From Candidatus Delongbacteria bacterium (GTDB lineage Bacteria; UBA4055): a stretch of DNA of 33,668 nucleotides. Location of the stretch: positions 1 through 33,668 of the forward strand of contig JAFGVM010000020.1 of the NCBI GenBank assembly GCA_016937995.1, written 5' to 3'. This document shows, one piece after another, positions 8,518-16,392 of this stretch. The notes under the pieces were generated by a model. That model was not told the origin of the DNA. It saw only the letters and a list, made by a program, of their open reading frames with translations, and did no database searches. Positions within the stretch are counted from its first letter, which is position 1, and each line of letters starts with the position of its first letter. The position numbers and the translations under genes were made by a program.

Positions 8518-8591
8518 GCTAATGTAGCTCAGTTGGCTAGAGCAGCTGATTTGTAATCAGCCGGTCGGGGGTTCAAGTCCCTCTATTAGCA
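8518..8591 (+). tRNA. tRNA-Thr (anticodon TGT)
   Basis: The 74 bases fold as a standard cloverleaf: acceptor GCTAATG/TATTAGC, D-stem GCTC/GAGC, anticodon stem GCTGA/TCAGC with loop TTTGTAA (anticodon TGT), T-stem GGGGG/CCCTC with loop TTCAAGT, discriminator A. CCA is not encoded. It is first of four tRNAs in the order of the E. coli thrU-tyrU-glyT-thrT cluster. Confidence 0.96.
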
Positions 8592-8597
8592 CGTTGT

Positions 8598-8680
8598 GGG
8601 TCAGTGTCCGAGTGGCTAAAGGAGGCAGACTGTAAATCTGTTGGCGTATGCCTACGGTGGTTCGAACCCATCCTGGCCCA
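8598..8680 (+). tRNA. tRNA-Tyr (anticodon GTA)
   Basis: A class II tRNA of 83 bases: acceptor GGGTCAG/CTGGCCC, D-stem TCC/GGA, anticodon stem GCAGA/TCTGT with loop CTGTAAA (GTA), a long variable arm of 13 or so bases, T-stem GGTGG/CCATC with TTCGAAC loop, discriminator A. CCA is not encoded. It lies six bases after tRNA-Thr. Confidence 0.95.
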
Positions 8681-8700
8681 CAAAATATCAGGAAGTATAA

Positions 8701-8774
8701 GCGGGAGTAGCTCAGTCGGCTAGAGCATCAGCCTTCCAAGCTGAGGGTCGCGAGTTCGAATCTCGTTTCCCGCT
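8701..8774 (+). tRNA. tRNA-Gly (anticodon TCC)
   Basis: Cloverleaf of 74 bases: acceptor GCGGGAG/TTCCCGC, D-stem GCTC/GAGC, anticodon stem TCAGC/GCTGA with loop CTTCCAA (TCC), T-stem GCGAG/CTCGT with TTCGAAT loop, discriminator T as usual for tRNA-Gly. CCA is not encoded. Confidence 0.96.
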
Positions 8775-8782
8775 CATAAATT

Positions 8783-8826
8783 AAAAAAGTTGCAAGTTAT
8801 ATTAAGTTAAGCTTGCACTTTTTTTT
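8783..8826 (+). terminator. terminator-like hairpin between tRNA-Gly and tRNA-Thr(GGT)
   Basis: TGCAAG (8791-8796) pairs with CTTGCA (8812-8817). The stem extends through a mismatch into an A-run paired with the eight T of 8819-8826. It has the form of a weak intrinsic terminator inside the tRNA cluster, and could reduce read-through from the tRNAs into rpmG and secE or act as a processing site. Confidence 0.55.
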
Positions 8827-8834
8827 CGCAGTCT

Positions 8835-8907
<73 letters not shown>

Positions 8908-8933
8908 CTTAAATAGAACAGTATGGAGTAATG

Positions 8934-9083
8934 ATGAGAGAATTGGTGATATTGGCTTGTACAGAGTGTAAAAGAAGGAACTATACTACAGATAAAAACA
9001 AAACAACTCATTCAGCTAGAGTTGAATATAAAAAATTCTGCAAATTCTGTAAAAAGCATACTTTACACAAAGAAACAAAATAA
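8934..9083 (+). CDS. rpmG: 50S ribosomal protein L33 (bL33)
   Basis: A 49-residue frame found by reading the gap between two tRNA genes. The product begins [19 protein letters not shown] and continues with [14 protein letters not shown]. The two CxxC pairs (CTEC and CKFC) are the zinc-binding cysteines of the zinc form of bL33, and the length and basic composition fit the family. Two consecutive ATG codons occur at 8931 and 8934; GGAG at 8925-8928 favours the second (five-base spacing). The protein sits in the large ribosomal subunit near the E site. The position between tRNA-Thr and tRNA-Trp/secE matches the conserved rpmG-secE-nusG order of many bacteria. Because it keeps all four cysteines, it is expected to be the zinc-requiring version. 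Confidence 0.95.
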   Translation: MRELVILACTECKRRNYTTDKNKTTHSARVEYKKFCKFCKKHTLHKETK

Positions 9084-9091
9084 TTTTTTAC

Positions 9092-9166
9092 AGGTGTTTA
9101 GCTCAGTCTGGTTAGAGCACCGGTCTCCAAAACCGGGTGTCGGGGGTTCGAATCCCTCAATGCCTG
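9092..9166 (+). tRNA. tRNA-Trp (anticodon CCA)
   Basis: Cloverleaf of 75 bases: acceptor AGGTGTT/AATGCCT (two wobble pairs), D-stem GCTC/GAGC, anticodon stem CCGGT/ACCGG with loop CTCCAAA (CCA), T-stem GGGGG/CCCTC with TTCGAAT loop, discriminator G. It lies 8 bases after rpmG and 21 bases before secE, a common bacterial arrangement. Confidence 0.96.
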
Positions 9167-9187
9167 CAGAATAAACAAGAGGTTCTA

Positions 9188-9367
9188 ATGGGAAAAATGG
9201 TAGGTTATTTTAAATCATTGGTCACTGAAATGAAGCTTATAAGCTGGCCAAAGAAACCTGAAGTATGGGGATCATCAAAGATAGTTATAGCGATGTCTTT
9301 GATACTAGTCCTTTTTGTTTTTTTATCGGATCAGGTTTTAAATTGGCTGATCGGCATGTTCTTATAA
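9188..9367 (+). CDS. secE: preprotein translocase subunit SecE
   Basis: A 59-residue protein of the short, single-span SecE type found in most bacteria. It has an amphipathic N-terminal helix containing the conserved VTEMKLISWPKKPEV (the family's E-x-x-K-V-x-W-P motif), then one membrane helix (IVIAMSLILVLFVFLSDQVLNWLIG). SecE clamps SecY in the translocon. The ATG at 9188 has an AAGAGG ribosome binding site; an upstream ATG at 9137 lies inside tRNA-Trp and is rejected. It is followed by nusG after 21 bases, as in nearly all bacteria. Confidence 0.96.
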   Translation: MGKMVGYFKSLVTEMKLISWPKKPEVWGSSKIVIAMSLILVLFVFLSDQVLNWLIGMFL

Positions 9368-9388
9368 TAACGATCAATAGGATAAATT

Positions 9389-9919
9389 TTGAGTGCTAAG
9401 TGGTATATATTACATGTTCTGACGGGAGAAGAGTTAAGAACAAAAGAGTTCCTGGAAAGCGAGATCAAGCGATTAGGGTACGAAAACGAAGTAGAAGAGA
9501 TTTTTGTTCCTGCTGAGGAAGTAGTTCAGATGAGAAATGGCAAAAAGGTAAAAAAGACCAGATTGTTTTACCCTGGTTACATTTTTATAAGCTGTCATTT
9601 GAATAGGATTATTGAGCATTTTCTTTTAAGTAACTCAAAAGTGCTTAATTTTGTAGGTCCGAAAAATAAACCGCAGCAACTGTCAAGAAAAGAAGTTGAC
9701 CGAATGCTAGAAAAAGCTAAAGCTAATGAAGGCAAAGAAAAGGTTGAAAATATATATAAAATAGGTGATTTTGTTAAGATCGTTGATGGTCCATTTAGTG
9801 ATTTCAGTGGTGTGATCGGAGAGATTAATGAGGAAAAGCAGAGATTAAAGGTCATGGTGACTATATTTGGTAGGAGTACTCCTGTTGATCTGAATTTCCT
9901 TCAAGTGAAGTACGAATGA
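9389..9919 (+). CDS. nusG: transcription termination/antitermination factor NusG (TTG start)
   Basis: A 176-residue protein with the NGN domain at the N-terminus (AKWYILHVLTGEE, then YPGYIFI) and a KOW domain at the C-terminus (IGDFVKIVDGPFSDFSGVIGEI). NusG binds the RNA polymerase clamp and links polymerase to Rho or to the ribosome. Translation starts at TTG, with an AGGA ribosome binding site at correct spacing; the family's conserved WY begins four residues later, so no other start is likely. The gene lies between secE and rplK as usual. Its length is standard and no insertion is seen. Confidence 0.96.
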   Translation: MSAKWYILHVLTGEELRTKEFLESEIKRLGYENEVEEIFVPAEEVVQMRNGKKVKKTRLFYPGYIFISCHLNRIIEHFLLSNSKVLNFVGPKNKPQQLSRKEVDRMLEKAKANEGKEKVENIYKIGDFVKIVDGPFSDFSGVIGEINEEKQRLKVMVTIFGRSTPVDLNFLQVKYE

Positions 9920-9948
9920 GTTTAAATTTAATAAATTAAGGATAAATT

Positions 9949-10380
9949 ATGGCTAAGAAAATTATTGGCTTTATCAAGTTACAACTACCAGGTGGAAAAG
10001 CTACACCTGCACCACCAGTAGGTCCCGCATTAGGACAGAAAGGTGTAAATATTATGGAGTTCTGTAAGACTTTCAACGCAAGAACACAAGACAAACAAGG
10101 TGATGTTATTCCTGTTGTGATCACTGTGTATCAGGATAAGTCGTTCACTTTCATAATGAAAACCTCACCTGCTTCAGTTTTGATAAGAAAAGCTTTGAAG
10201 CTTGAAAAAGGTTCACCGGTTCCAAATCTTGATAAAGTTGGCACGATTACTAGAGCTCAGCTGGAAAAAATAGCTGAAACAAAAATGGATGATCTTAATG
10301 CGAACGATCTTGATGCTGCAGTTAAGATTATTGCAGGAACTTGCAGAAGTATGGGTGTAAATGTAAAAGGGTTAAAATAA
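9949..10380 (+). CDS. rplK: 50S ribosomal protein L11 (uL11)
   Basis: 143 residues, the standard length. The N-terminal domain ([37 protein letters not shown]) contains the proline-rich stretch that contacts release and elongation factors. The C-terminal domain binds the GTPase-associated region of 23S rRNA and ends [12 protein letters not shown]. An AAGGA ribosome binding site precedes the ATG. It is first of the L11-L1-L10-L7/L12 series. Confidence 0.97.
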   Translation: MAKKIIGFIKLQLPGGKATPAPPVGPALGQKGVNIMEFCKTFNARTQDKQGDVIPVVITVYQDKSFTFIMKTSPASVLIRKALKLEKGSPVPNLDKVGTITRAQLEKIAETKMDDLNANDLDAAVKIIAGTCRSMGVNVKGLK

Positions 10381-10445
10381 GAGATATGCGATAATTGCCG
10401 GAGCAGATCTTTCTACCCGATAAAATTGATAATACAAGGAACAAA

Positions 10446-11147
10446 ATGAAGAATACTAAAAGAATAAAAAAAATGCTTGAAGCTTCTCCCAATAGAGTTT
10501 CCTTGAGCCTTAAGGATGCTGTGGGACTATGTAAATCAAATGCAACGGCCAAATTTGATGAAACTATCGAGCTTTCAATTAATCTGGGAGTTGATCCTAG
10601 ACATGCTGATCAGATTGTCAGAGGAGTTGTGTCACTGCCCCATGGAACAGGAAAAGAGGTAAGAGTTCTTGTATTTGCTACAGAAGATAAAGCTAAAGAA
10701 GCTTTGGATGCGGGTGCTGATTATGCAGGATTTGAAGACTACATGGAAAAAATTCAAGGCGGATGGACTGATATTGATGTTATTATTGCTACTCCAGATA
10801 TGATGGGTAAAATCGGTAGATTGGGAAAAGTATTAGGTCCAAGAGGATTAATGCCGAACCCTAAAAGTGGTACAGTAACAAATGATGTTGCAACTGCAGT
10901 AAAAGAGGTTAAAGCAGGAAAGATCGATTTCAGGACAGAGAAAAAAGGTATTGTACATGCTGGAATTGGTAAAGCTTCCTTTGAAGAAATACAGCTTGAA
11001 GAAAATATTAAAGCTTTTGTGAAAAGAATAATAGCTTTAAAACCAAGTGTTGCAAAGGGTGTATACGTTAGAAAAATAACTTTATCTTCTACAATGGGTT
11101 TGGCTTATGACATAGAAACTGCGGGTGTAATCGCAAGTGTAAGCTAA
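10446..11147 (+). CDS. rplA: 50S ribosomal protein L1 (uL1)
   Basis: 233 residues, the standard length. The conserved block [25 protein letters not shown] identifies L1, which forms the mobile L1 stalk and in many bacteria represses its own operon by binding mRNA. The frame extends upstream to 10395, but the ATG at 10446 has AAGGA six bases before it and gives the normal N-terminus ([10 protein letters not shown]). The 65 bases between rplK and rplA are non-coding. I did not recognise a clear L1-binding mRNA element. Confidence 0.96.
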   Translation: MKNTKRIKKMLEASPNRVSLSLKDAVGLCKSNATAKFDETIELSINLGVDPRHADQIVRGVVSLPHGTGKEVRVLVFATEDKAKEALDAGADYAGFEDYMEKIQGGWTDIDVIIATPDMMGKIGRLGKVLGPRGLMPNPKSGTVTNDVATAVKEVKAGKIDFRTEKKGIVHAGIGKASFEEIQLEENIKAFVKRIIALKPSVAKGVYVRKITLSSTMGLAYDIETAGVIASVS

Positions 11148-11174
11148 ATGGAAGAATTATAATTGGAGTAAAAA

Positions 11175-11696
11175 ATGGCTGAAGTTACAAATGATATTAT
11201 AAAACAACAAAGGCTTGATAAGCAGGAAGTAGTAGATGTGATCAAGCAAAAATTGTCTAAATCATCTGCTTTTTATGTCTCAAGATATGACGGTATAAAC
11301 GTTGAGGATATTTCCAGATTGAGAAAGGAACTTAAAAGCGCTAATTCTGAAATGAAAGTTTACAAAAATACATTGGTTAAGCTTGCTTTACAAGAGGAAG
11401 TTTACGGAAAGGAATTTGATTCACTTTTACTTGGACCGAATTCAATAACCTTTGCTTACGATGATCCAACCTCTACAGCTAAAATACTTTTCGATTTTGC
11501 AAAGAAAAATAAGAGTTTAGTGATCAAGGGTTGTTTGTTTGATAATGAGTTTTATGGACCGGACAAGATGTCAGTAATTAAAGATCTTCCATCAAAACAT
11601 ACATTATTATCAATGTTAGCGAATGTTCTTAGTGCACCAATGTCTAAAGTTGCAAGAACACTAGACGCTTTAAGAGAAAAAAAAGAGCAGAGTTAA
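11175..11696 (+). CDS. rplJ: 50S ribosomal protein L10 (uL10)
   Basis: 173 residues, normal for L10. The N-terminal part binds 23S rRNA (visible SKSSAFYVSRYDGINVEDISRLRKELK and VYKNTLVKLAL), and the C-terminal helix (LANVLSAPMSKVARTLDALREKK) carries the L7/L12 dimers. A GGAG ribosome binding site precedes the ATG. The upstream gap is only 27 bases, too short for the long L10-binding leader known from E. coli, so that form of autoregulation is not evident here. Confidence 0.96.
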   Translation: MAEVTNDIIKQQRLDKQEVVDVIKQKLSKSSAFYVSRYDGINVEDISRLRKELKSANSEMKVYKNTLVKLALQEEVYGKEFDSLLLGPNSITFAYDDPTSTAKILFDFAKKNKSLVIKGCLFDNEFYGPDKMSVIKDLPSKHTLLSMLANVLSAPMSKVARTLDALREKKEQS

Positions 11697-11732
11697 TATA
11701 AAATATTAAAAATAAATGAATCGGAGGATTTT

Positions 11733-12092
11733 GTGCAAGAGATATTAGACAAATTGGAAAAAATGACAGCAATGGAATTGTCTGAACTTGTTAAAGCTAT
11801 CGAAGAGAAGTTCGATGTTACAGCAGCAGCAGCTACTGTAGTAGCAAGTGGACCAGTTGCTGAGTCTGCAGAAGAAGAAAAATCTGAATTTGATGTTGTT
11901 CTTCTTTCACCTGGCGACAAAAAGATCGCAGTTATTAAAGTTGTAAGAGAACTTACAGGTTTGGGATTGAAAGAGGCAAAAGCATTAGTTGATGGTTGTC
12001 CAAACACCATTAAAGAAGCAGTACCAAAAGATGAAGCTGAAAAGATAAAAACTCTAATCGAAGAATCAGGTGGTCAAGCAGATCTTAAGTAA
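11733..12092 (+). CDS. rplL: 50S ribosomal protein L7/L12 (bL12), GTG start
   Basis: 119 residues. There is an N-terminal dimerisation helix pair (ILDKLEKMTAMELSELVKAIEEKF), an alanine-rich hinge, then the factor-binding C-terminal domain (EFDVVLLSPGDKKIAVIKVVRELTGLGLKEAKALVDG). It recruits translation GTPases. Translation starts at GTG, with a strong CGGAGG site at the right distance. It is followed by two hairpins and then rpoB. Confidence 0.96.
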   Translation: MQEILDKLEKMTAMELSELVKAIEEKFDVTAAAATVVASGPVAESAEEEKSEFDVVLLSPGDKKIAVIKVVRELTGLGLKEAKALVDGCPNTIKEAVPKDEAEKIKTLIEESGGQADLK

Positions 12093-12124
12093 ATTTATAA
12101 AAATTAAAGCTAAATCTGTTTAGG

Positions 12125-12158
12125 AAAAGTTATTCTCACAGAGAGGGAATAACTTTTT
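12125..12158 (+). terminator. hairpin after rplL (terminator or attenuator)
   Basis: An 11-base-pair perfect stem, AAAAGTTATTC (12125-12135) with GAATAACTTTT (12147-12157), encloses an 11-base loop and leads into a short T-run. It is 33 bases after the rplL stop. In many bacteria an attenuator here lowers polymerase-gene expression relative to ribosomal proteins. Confidence 0.75.
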
Positions 12159-12201
12159 CTGCGTTTATAAAGCGCAATAAAGAATTTTCGGTAGTTTAAA
12201 A

Positions 12202-12207
12202 TATAAT
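12202..12207 (+). promoter_or_regulatory. possible -10 box upstream of rpoB
   Basis: A perfect TATAAT lies between the two hairpins, but no convincing -35 hexamer is found 16-18 bases upstream and there is no extended TG. It could supply rpoBC transcripts that still have to pass the second hairpin. Confidence 0.25.
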
Positions 12208-12242
12208 TAGGCACGAAAGAGCATAAAATGTTCATAAAAAAT

Positions 12243-12289
12243 AAACTAAAACATAAATAGTTGTTGTATTAAAAATGTTTTAGTTTTTT
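12243..12289 (+). terminator. second hairpin in the rpoB leader
   Basis: A 12-base-pair perfect stem, AAACTAAAACAT (12243-12254) with ATGTTTTAGTTT (12275-12286), encloses a 20-base loop and runs into six T (12284-12289). It is AT-rich and so weaker than the first hairpin, but has the shape of an intrinsic terminator. It lies 57 bases before the rpoB start, so it should act as a leader attenuator if functional. Confidence 0.6.
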
Positions 12290-12346
12290 GTATTTTAAAC
12301 TTCTGAGTCCTTTAACGAATACATAATTTTACAGGAGGACTTGATT

Positions 12347-15300
12347 TTGAATAAAAATAATGACCAACAGAGACAATCCTTTGCAAAGATCAAAACAGTC
12401 ATCGAAATGCCAAATTTACTTGAGCTTCAGCTAAATTCTTTTGATAAATTTTTGCAAAAAAATGCGAGAAGACAGAAAAAAGATAATGCTGGCTTGCACA
12501 GAGTTTTTAAGAATACATTTCCAATTACTGATACCCGTGAAAGATATTTATTGGAATATCTTGATTATGCTGTTGGACAACCAAAATATTCGGTTGTTGA
12601 ATGTCAGGAAATAGGAGCGACATACAGTGCGCCATTAAAAGTCAGATTAAGGTTGTCAAAGAAATCAGAAGGGTCAGAAGAATTTGATCATACAATAGAG
12701 TCGGAAACTTATTTTGGTACTTTACCTATAATGAGCCCGAAAGGGACTTTCATAATTAATGGAGCTGAAAGAGTTATTGTAACACAACTTCACAGATCTC
12801 CGGGAGTATTCTTTTCTTCAAGAGTACATCCTAATTCTACAACACTGTATTCCGCTAAGGTAATTCCTTTCAGAGGTTCATGGCTGGAGTATGAAACTAC
12901 AATCAATGACTCGATGCAGGTATATATTGACAGAAGAAAAAAATTCCCGATAAGCACTTTTTTGAGAGCAATGGGTTTTTCTACAAACGAAGAGATCTAT
13001 GATCTTTTTGACCTGTATGAAAAAGTTAAAATAAATAAAAAAAGCATAACCGAATTAGTTGACAGGACCTTGTTCGAAGAGATCATTATAAGTGATGTTA
13101 ATACTAGCGAAGATAAAGCTCAACCACTGATACTTGCAACTGGAACAAAATTAACATTTGAGCAATTGGAGCAACTTTATAACAGTAATGTGAAAAGTAT
13201 AGTTCTGGTTAAATCCAATGACAGATTGAAATTTAATTTGATCATGAACAGTCTGAAGAAAGATAGTACAGAAAATCAAGACGACGCATTACTGTATATA
13301 TACGAGCAATTAAGATTAACTGAAGCTCCAGATATTGATACAGCAAAAAAGCACTTTGAAAGAATGTTCTTCGATGAAAAAAGATATGATCTTGGTGAGG
13401 TGGGAAGATATAGAATAAACCAGAAAATGGATAACAATCTTGAGTCACTGATCGATTTCTTAAGAAGGAACAGCAGAAAGAAGACAATTAGGCTTAAGAA
13501 AGATGAAGAACAATATGAAAATATCACGATAGATAAGTTACTTAAGACTCTGGATAAAGGTAAACCTAGTGAGAAAAAAGAAGTTATTTCAATGCTTGAA
13601 AAAACTTATCTTGAGGCTACTTTAGTAACCGAATACGATATAGTGTCGATCATTAAAGAATTACTTGAGATAAAAAACGGAAAAAAAATAGTTGATGATA
13701 TTGATCACCTTGGAAACAGAAGAGTAAAAACTGTAGGTGAGCAACTTGCAAATCAATTCGGAATTGCACTTTCTAGAATGAGTAGAACGATCAAAGAGCG
13801 TATGTCATTAGCTAAACCGGAAGATGAAATCGCTGTTGCTGATCTGATAAACATAAGAACCCTTTCAAGTGTTTTAAATGCTTTTTTTGGAACGAATCAA
13901 CTTTCTCAATTCATGGATCAGGTGAATCCTTTGGCTGAGATTACACACAAAAGAAGACTTTCAGCACTTGGTGCAGGTGGATTGACAAGGGACAGAGCTG
14001 GATTTGAAGTTCGAGATGTGCACTACACTCATTACGGAAGACTTTGTCCGATCGAAACACCAGAGGGGCCTAATATAGGTTTGATCTCATCTTTGGCAAC
14101 TTATGCAAGAGTGAACAACATGGGCTTCATTGAAACTCCTTATAGAAAAGTCAAGGGTGGTAAAGTTACGAATGATGTTGAATATTTGACAGCAGATGAA
14201 GAAGATAGAAATGTCATTGCACAGGCTAATGCCCCATTGGACGATAAAGGAAATTTCAAAAACCCTGACAGTATTTTAACCCGTTACAGAGGTGATTTCC
14301 CGATAGAGACAAAAAATAAAGTCAATTACATGGACTGTACACCGACTCAAGTTGTATCTGCCGCTGCAAATCTGATCCCTTTCCTTGAACACGACGATGC
14401 GAACAGAGCATTGATGGGATCCAATATGCAACGTCAGGCGGTTCCTTTACTTACAACAGACTCTCCATATGTGGGAACAGGCATGGAATCTAAAATTGCA
14501 AAAGATTCAAAAGCGATGGTTGAATCTGATGTTGAGGGTGAAGTGTTAAAGATTGATGCAAAGGGTTGTCTTGTAAAAGTGACGAAAAAAGAAGATCCAA
14601 AAGATCCGGATGAAAAATATTATAAATTTGTTAAATTTTTCAGAACTAATCAGGATACAAGTATTAACCATATTCCGATCGTGCACAAAGGTGACAAAAT
14701 TAAACCTGGAGATATTATTGCTGACGGACCTGCTACTGACCACGGGGAATTAGCTTTAGGTAAAAATGTACTTGTAGCTTATATGTCCTGGAACGGTTAT
14801 AATTTTGAGGATGCGATCATTTTAAGTGAAAGACTGGTAAGGGAAGATGTTTTCACCTCTCTTCATATTAAGGAATACGAGATAAATGTTAAAGAGACAA
14901 AAAGAGGTGAGGAGGAGTTGACAAGAGAAATACCTAATGTCAGTGAGGAAGCCACCAAGAATTTAGATGATGAAGGTATCATAAGAATAGGTGCTGAAGT
15001 ATATCCTGGTGATATTCTTGTTGGAAAGGTAACTCCTAAAGGTGAAGTAAATTTAACTCCCGAGGACAAACTTTTAAAAGCTATTTTTGGTGAGAAAGCC
15101 GGAGAGGTTAAGGATGCATCCTTAAGAGTACCTCCAGGGGATAAAGGAATTGTTATTGAAACAAAAATATTCTCCCGAAAGAAAAAAGATCCTTCAAAAA
15201 AGAGTAAAGAGAAGGATTCAATAAAGAAGCTCAAAAAGCAGTATGAAATGGATATGAAAGCTGTTGAAGAAGAAAGAGCAAAAGATCTTTATTTTTTACT

Positions 15301-16303
15301 TAAGGGTAAAAAGATAGTGAATGAGGTAATGTGTCTGGAAAGCGGATCAGGAAAAAAAGTAGTAGTTCTTTCTCCTGGTGATAAAGTTTCGATAAAGTCT
15401 TTCTACAGTCTGAATATTGAAGACGCCAATATTTCAACTGAATGGACTGATGATGATGATCTAAACGAAAAAGTTTCAGATATTATTTCTAACTATTCCT
15501 TAATTGTGGATCAGTTGAACGTTGATTTTCAGAGAGATAGACAAAAGCTTTTATATGGAGATGAACTTCCTCCTGGAATTATCCAGCTTGTGAAAGTTTA
15601 TATAGCTAAAAAAAGAAAGATCCAGATCGGTGATAAAATGGCTGGTAGACATGGAAATAAAGGTATTGTTTCCAGGATAGTACCCGAAGAGGATCTGCCG
15701 TATCTTGAAGATGGAACACCGGTAGATATAATTTTGAATCCACTTGGTGTACCTTCCAGAATGAATCCTGGTCAGATATTTGAAACAAATCTAGGATGGG
15801 CCGGGAAAAAATTAGGTATGAAATATGCGACTCCGGTTTTCGATGGTGCCACTTTGACGGATGTTAAACAAAAATTGAAAGAAGCTAAATTACCTCATTC
15901 AGGAAAATCAGTTTTATATGACGGTCTTACCGGGGAAAAATTTGAGCAGGAAATAACTGTAGGGATAACATACATGTTAAAGTTATCACATTTAGTTGAG
16001 GATAAATTGCATGCCCGTTCAATTGGACCTTACTCATTGATAACTCAGCAGCCTTTAGGTGGTAAGGCACAATTTGGTGGTCAAAGGTTCGGAGAAATGG
16101 AAGTATGGGCACTGGAAGCTTATGGAGCTGTTCATATTCTACAAGAAATGCTTACTTATAAGTCTGACGATGTTGTCGGAAGAACTAAAGTTTATGAAGC
16201 TATAGTGAAAGGTAAAGAGATACCGAAACCAGGTATTCCTGAAGCTTTCAATGTGCTTGTAAAAGAACTTTACGGATTAAATCTTGACGTAACATTAGAG
16301 TAA
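12347..16303 (+). CDS. rpoB: DNA-directed RNA polymerase subunit beta (TTG start)
   Basis: About 1318 residues, the full-length catalytic beta subunit. The rifampicin region is clear (QLSQFMDQ, then EITHKRRLSALGAGGL), followed by TPEGPNIGLISSLA. Near the C-terminus are GDKMAGRHGNKGIV and GGKAQFGGQRFGEMEVWALEAYGA, which bind the active site and the beta' subunit. The open frame begins at a TTG at 12341, only two bases after a strong GGAGG; the TTG at 12347 has the better eight-base spacing and is chosen. A lysine-rich stretch of about 40 residues near residue 950 (KKKDPSKKSKEKDSIKKLKK) lies in a segment that varies in length between phyla. rpoC follows after 89 bases. Confidence 0.97.
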   Translation: MNKNNDQQRQSFAKIKTVIEMPNLLELQLNSFDKFLQKNARRQKKDNAGLHRVFKNTFPITDTRERYLLEYLDYAVGQPKYSVVECQEIGATYSAPLKVRLRLSKKSEGSEEFDHTIESETYFGTLPIMSPKGTFIINGAERVIVTQLHRSPGVFFSSRVHPNSTTLYSAKVIPFRGSWLEYETTINDSMQVYIDRRKKFPISTFLRAMGFSTNEEIYDLFDLYEKVKINKKSITELVDRTLFEEIIISDVNTSEDKAQPLILATGTKLTFEQLEQLYNSNVKSIVLVKSNDRLKFNLIMNSLKKDSTENQDDALLYIYEQLRLTEAPDIDTAKKHFERMFFDEKRYDLGEVGRYRINQKMDNNLESLIDFLRRNSRKKTIRLKKDEEQYENITIDKLLKTLDKGKPSEKKEVISMLEKTYLEATLVTEYDIVSIIKELLEIKNGKKIVDDIDHLGNRRVKTVGEQLANQFGIALSRMSRTIKERMSLAKPEDEIAVADLINIRTLSSVLNAFFGTNQLSQFMDQVNPLAEITHKRRLSALGAGGLTRDRAGFEVRDVHYTHYGRLCPIETPEGPNIGLISSLATYARVNNMGFIETPYRKVKGGKVTNDVEYLTADEEDRNVIAQANAPLDDKGNFKNPDSILTRYRGDFPIETKNKVNYMDCTPTQVVSAAANLIPFLEHDDANRALMGSNMQRQAVPLLTTDSPYVGTGMESKIAKDSKAMVESDVEGEVLKIDAKGCLVKVTKKEDPKDPDEKYYKFVKFFRTNQDTSINHIPIVHKGDKIKPGDIIADGPATDHGELALGKNVLVAYMSWNGYNFEDAIILSERLVREDVFTSLHIKEYEINVKETKRGEEELTREIPNVSEEATKNLDDEGIIRIGAEVYPGDILVGKVTPKGEVNLTPEDKLLKAIFGEKAGEVKDASLRVPPGDKGIVIETKIFSRKKKDPSKKSKEKDSIKKLKKQYEMDMKAVEEERAKDLYFLLKGKKIVNEVMCLESGSGKKVVVLSPGDKVSIKSFYSLNIEDANISTEWTDDDDLNEKVSDIISNYSLIVDQLNVDFQRDRQKLLYGDELPPGIIQLVKVYIAKKRKIQIGDKMAGRHGNKGIVSRIVPEEDLPYLEDGTPVDIILNPLGVPSRMNPGQIFETNLGWAGKKLGMKYATPVFDGATLTDVKQKLKEAKLPHSGKSVLYDGLTGEKFEQEITVGITYMLKLSHLVEDKLHARSIGPYSLITQQPLGGKAQFGGQRFGEMEVWALEAYGAVHILQEMLTYKSDDVVGRTKVYEAIVKGKEIPKPGIPEAFNVLVKELYGLNLDVTLE

Positions 16304-16392
16304 GACATAGATCCGGTTCAAAACGTATAATTGAAGAAGAAATAGCAATTTCTGTAGAAAAAATGTTATTGGTACCAAAACAGGAGTTTAAA

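Noticed and set aside
9137-9187. Upstream extension of the secE frame
   Set aside because: It begins inside the T-arm of tRNA-Trp; the ATG at 9188 has its own ribosome binding site and the normal SecE N-terminus.
11148-11174. L10 leader autoregulatory element before rplJ
   Set aside because: Only 27 bases separate rplA and rplJ, too short for the known folded leader, and no stem is visible.
14863-15234. 123-codon minus-strand frame within rpoB
   Set aside because: It is a serine/phenylalanine-rich shadow of the strongly conserved rpoB coding strand, with no ribosome binding site or family match.
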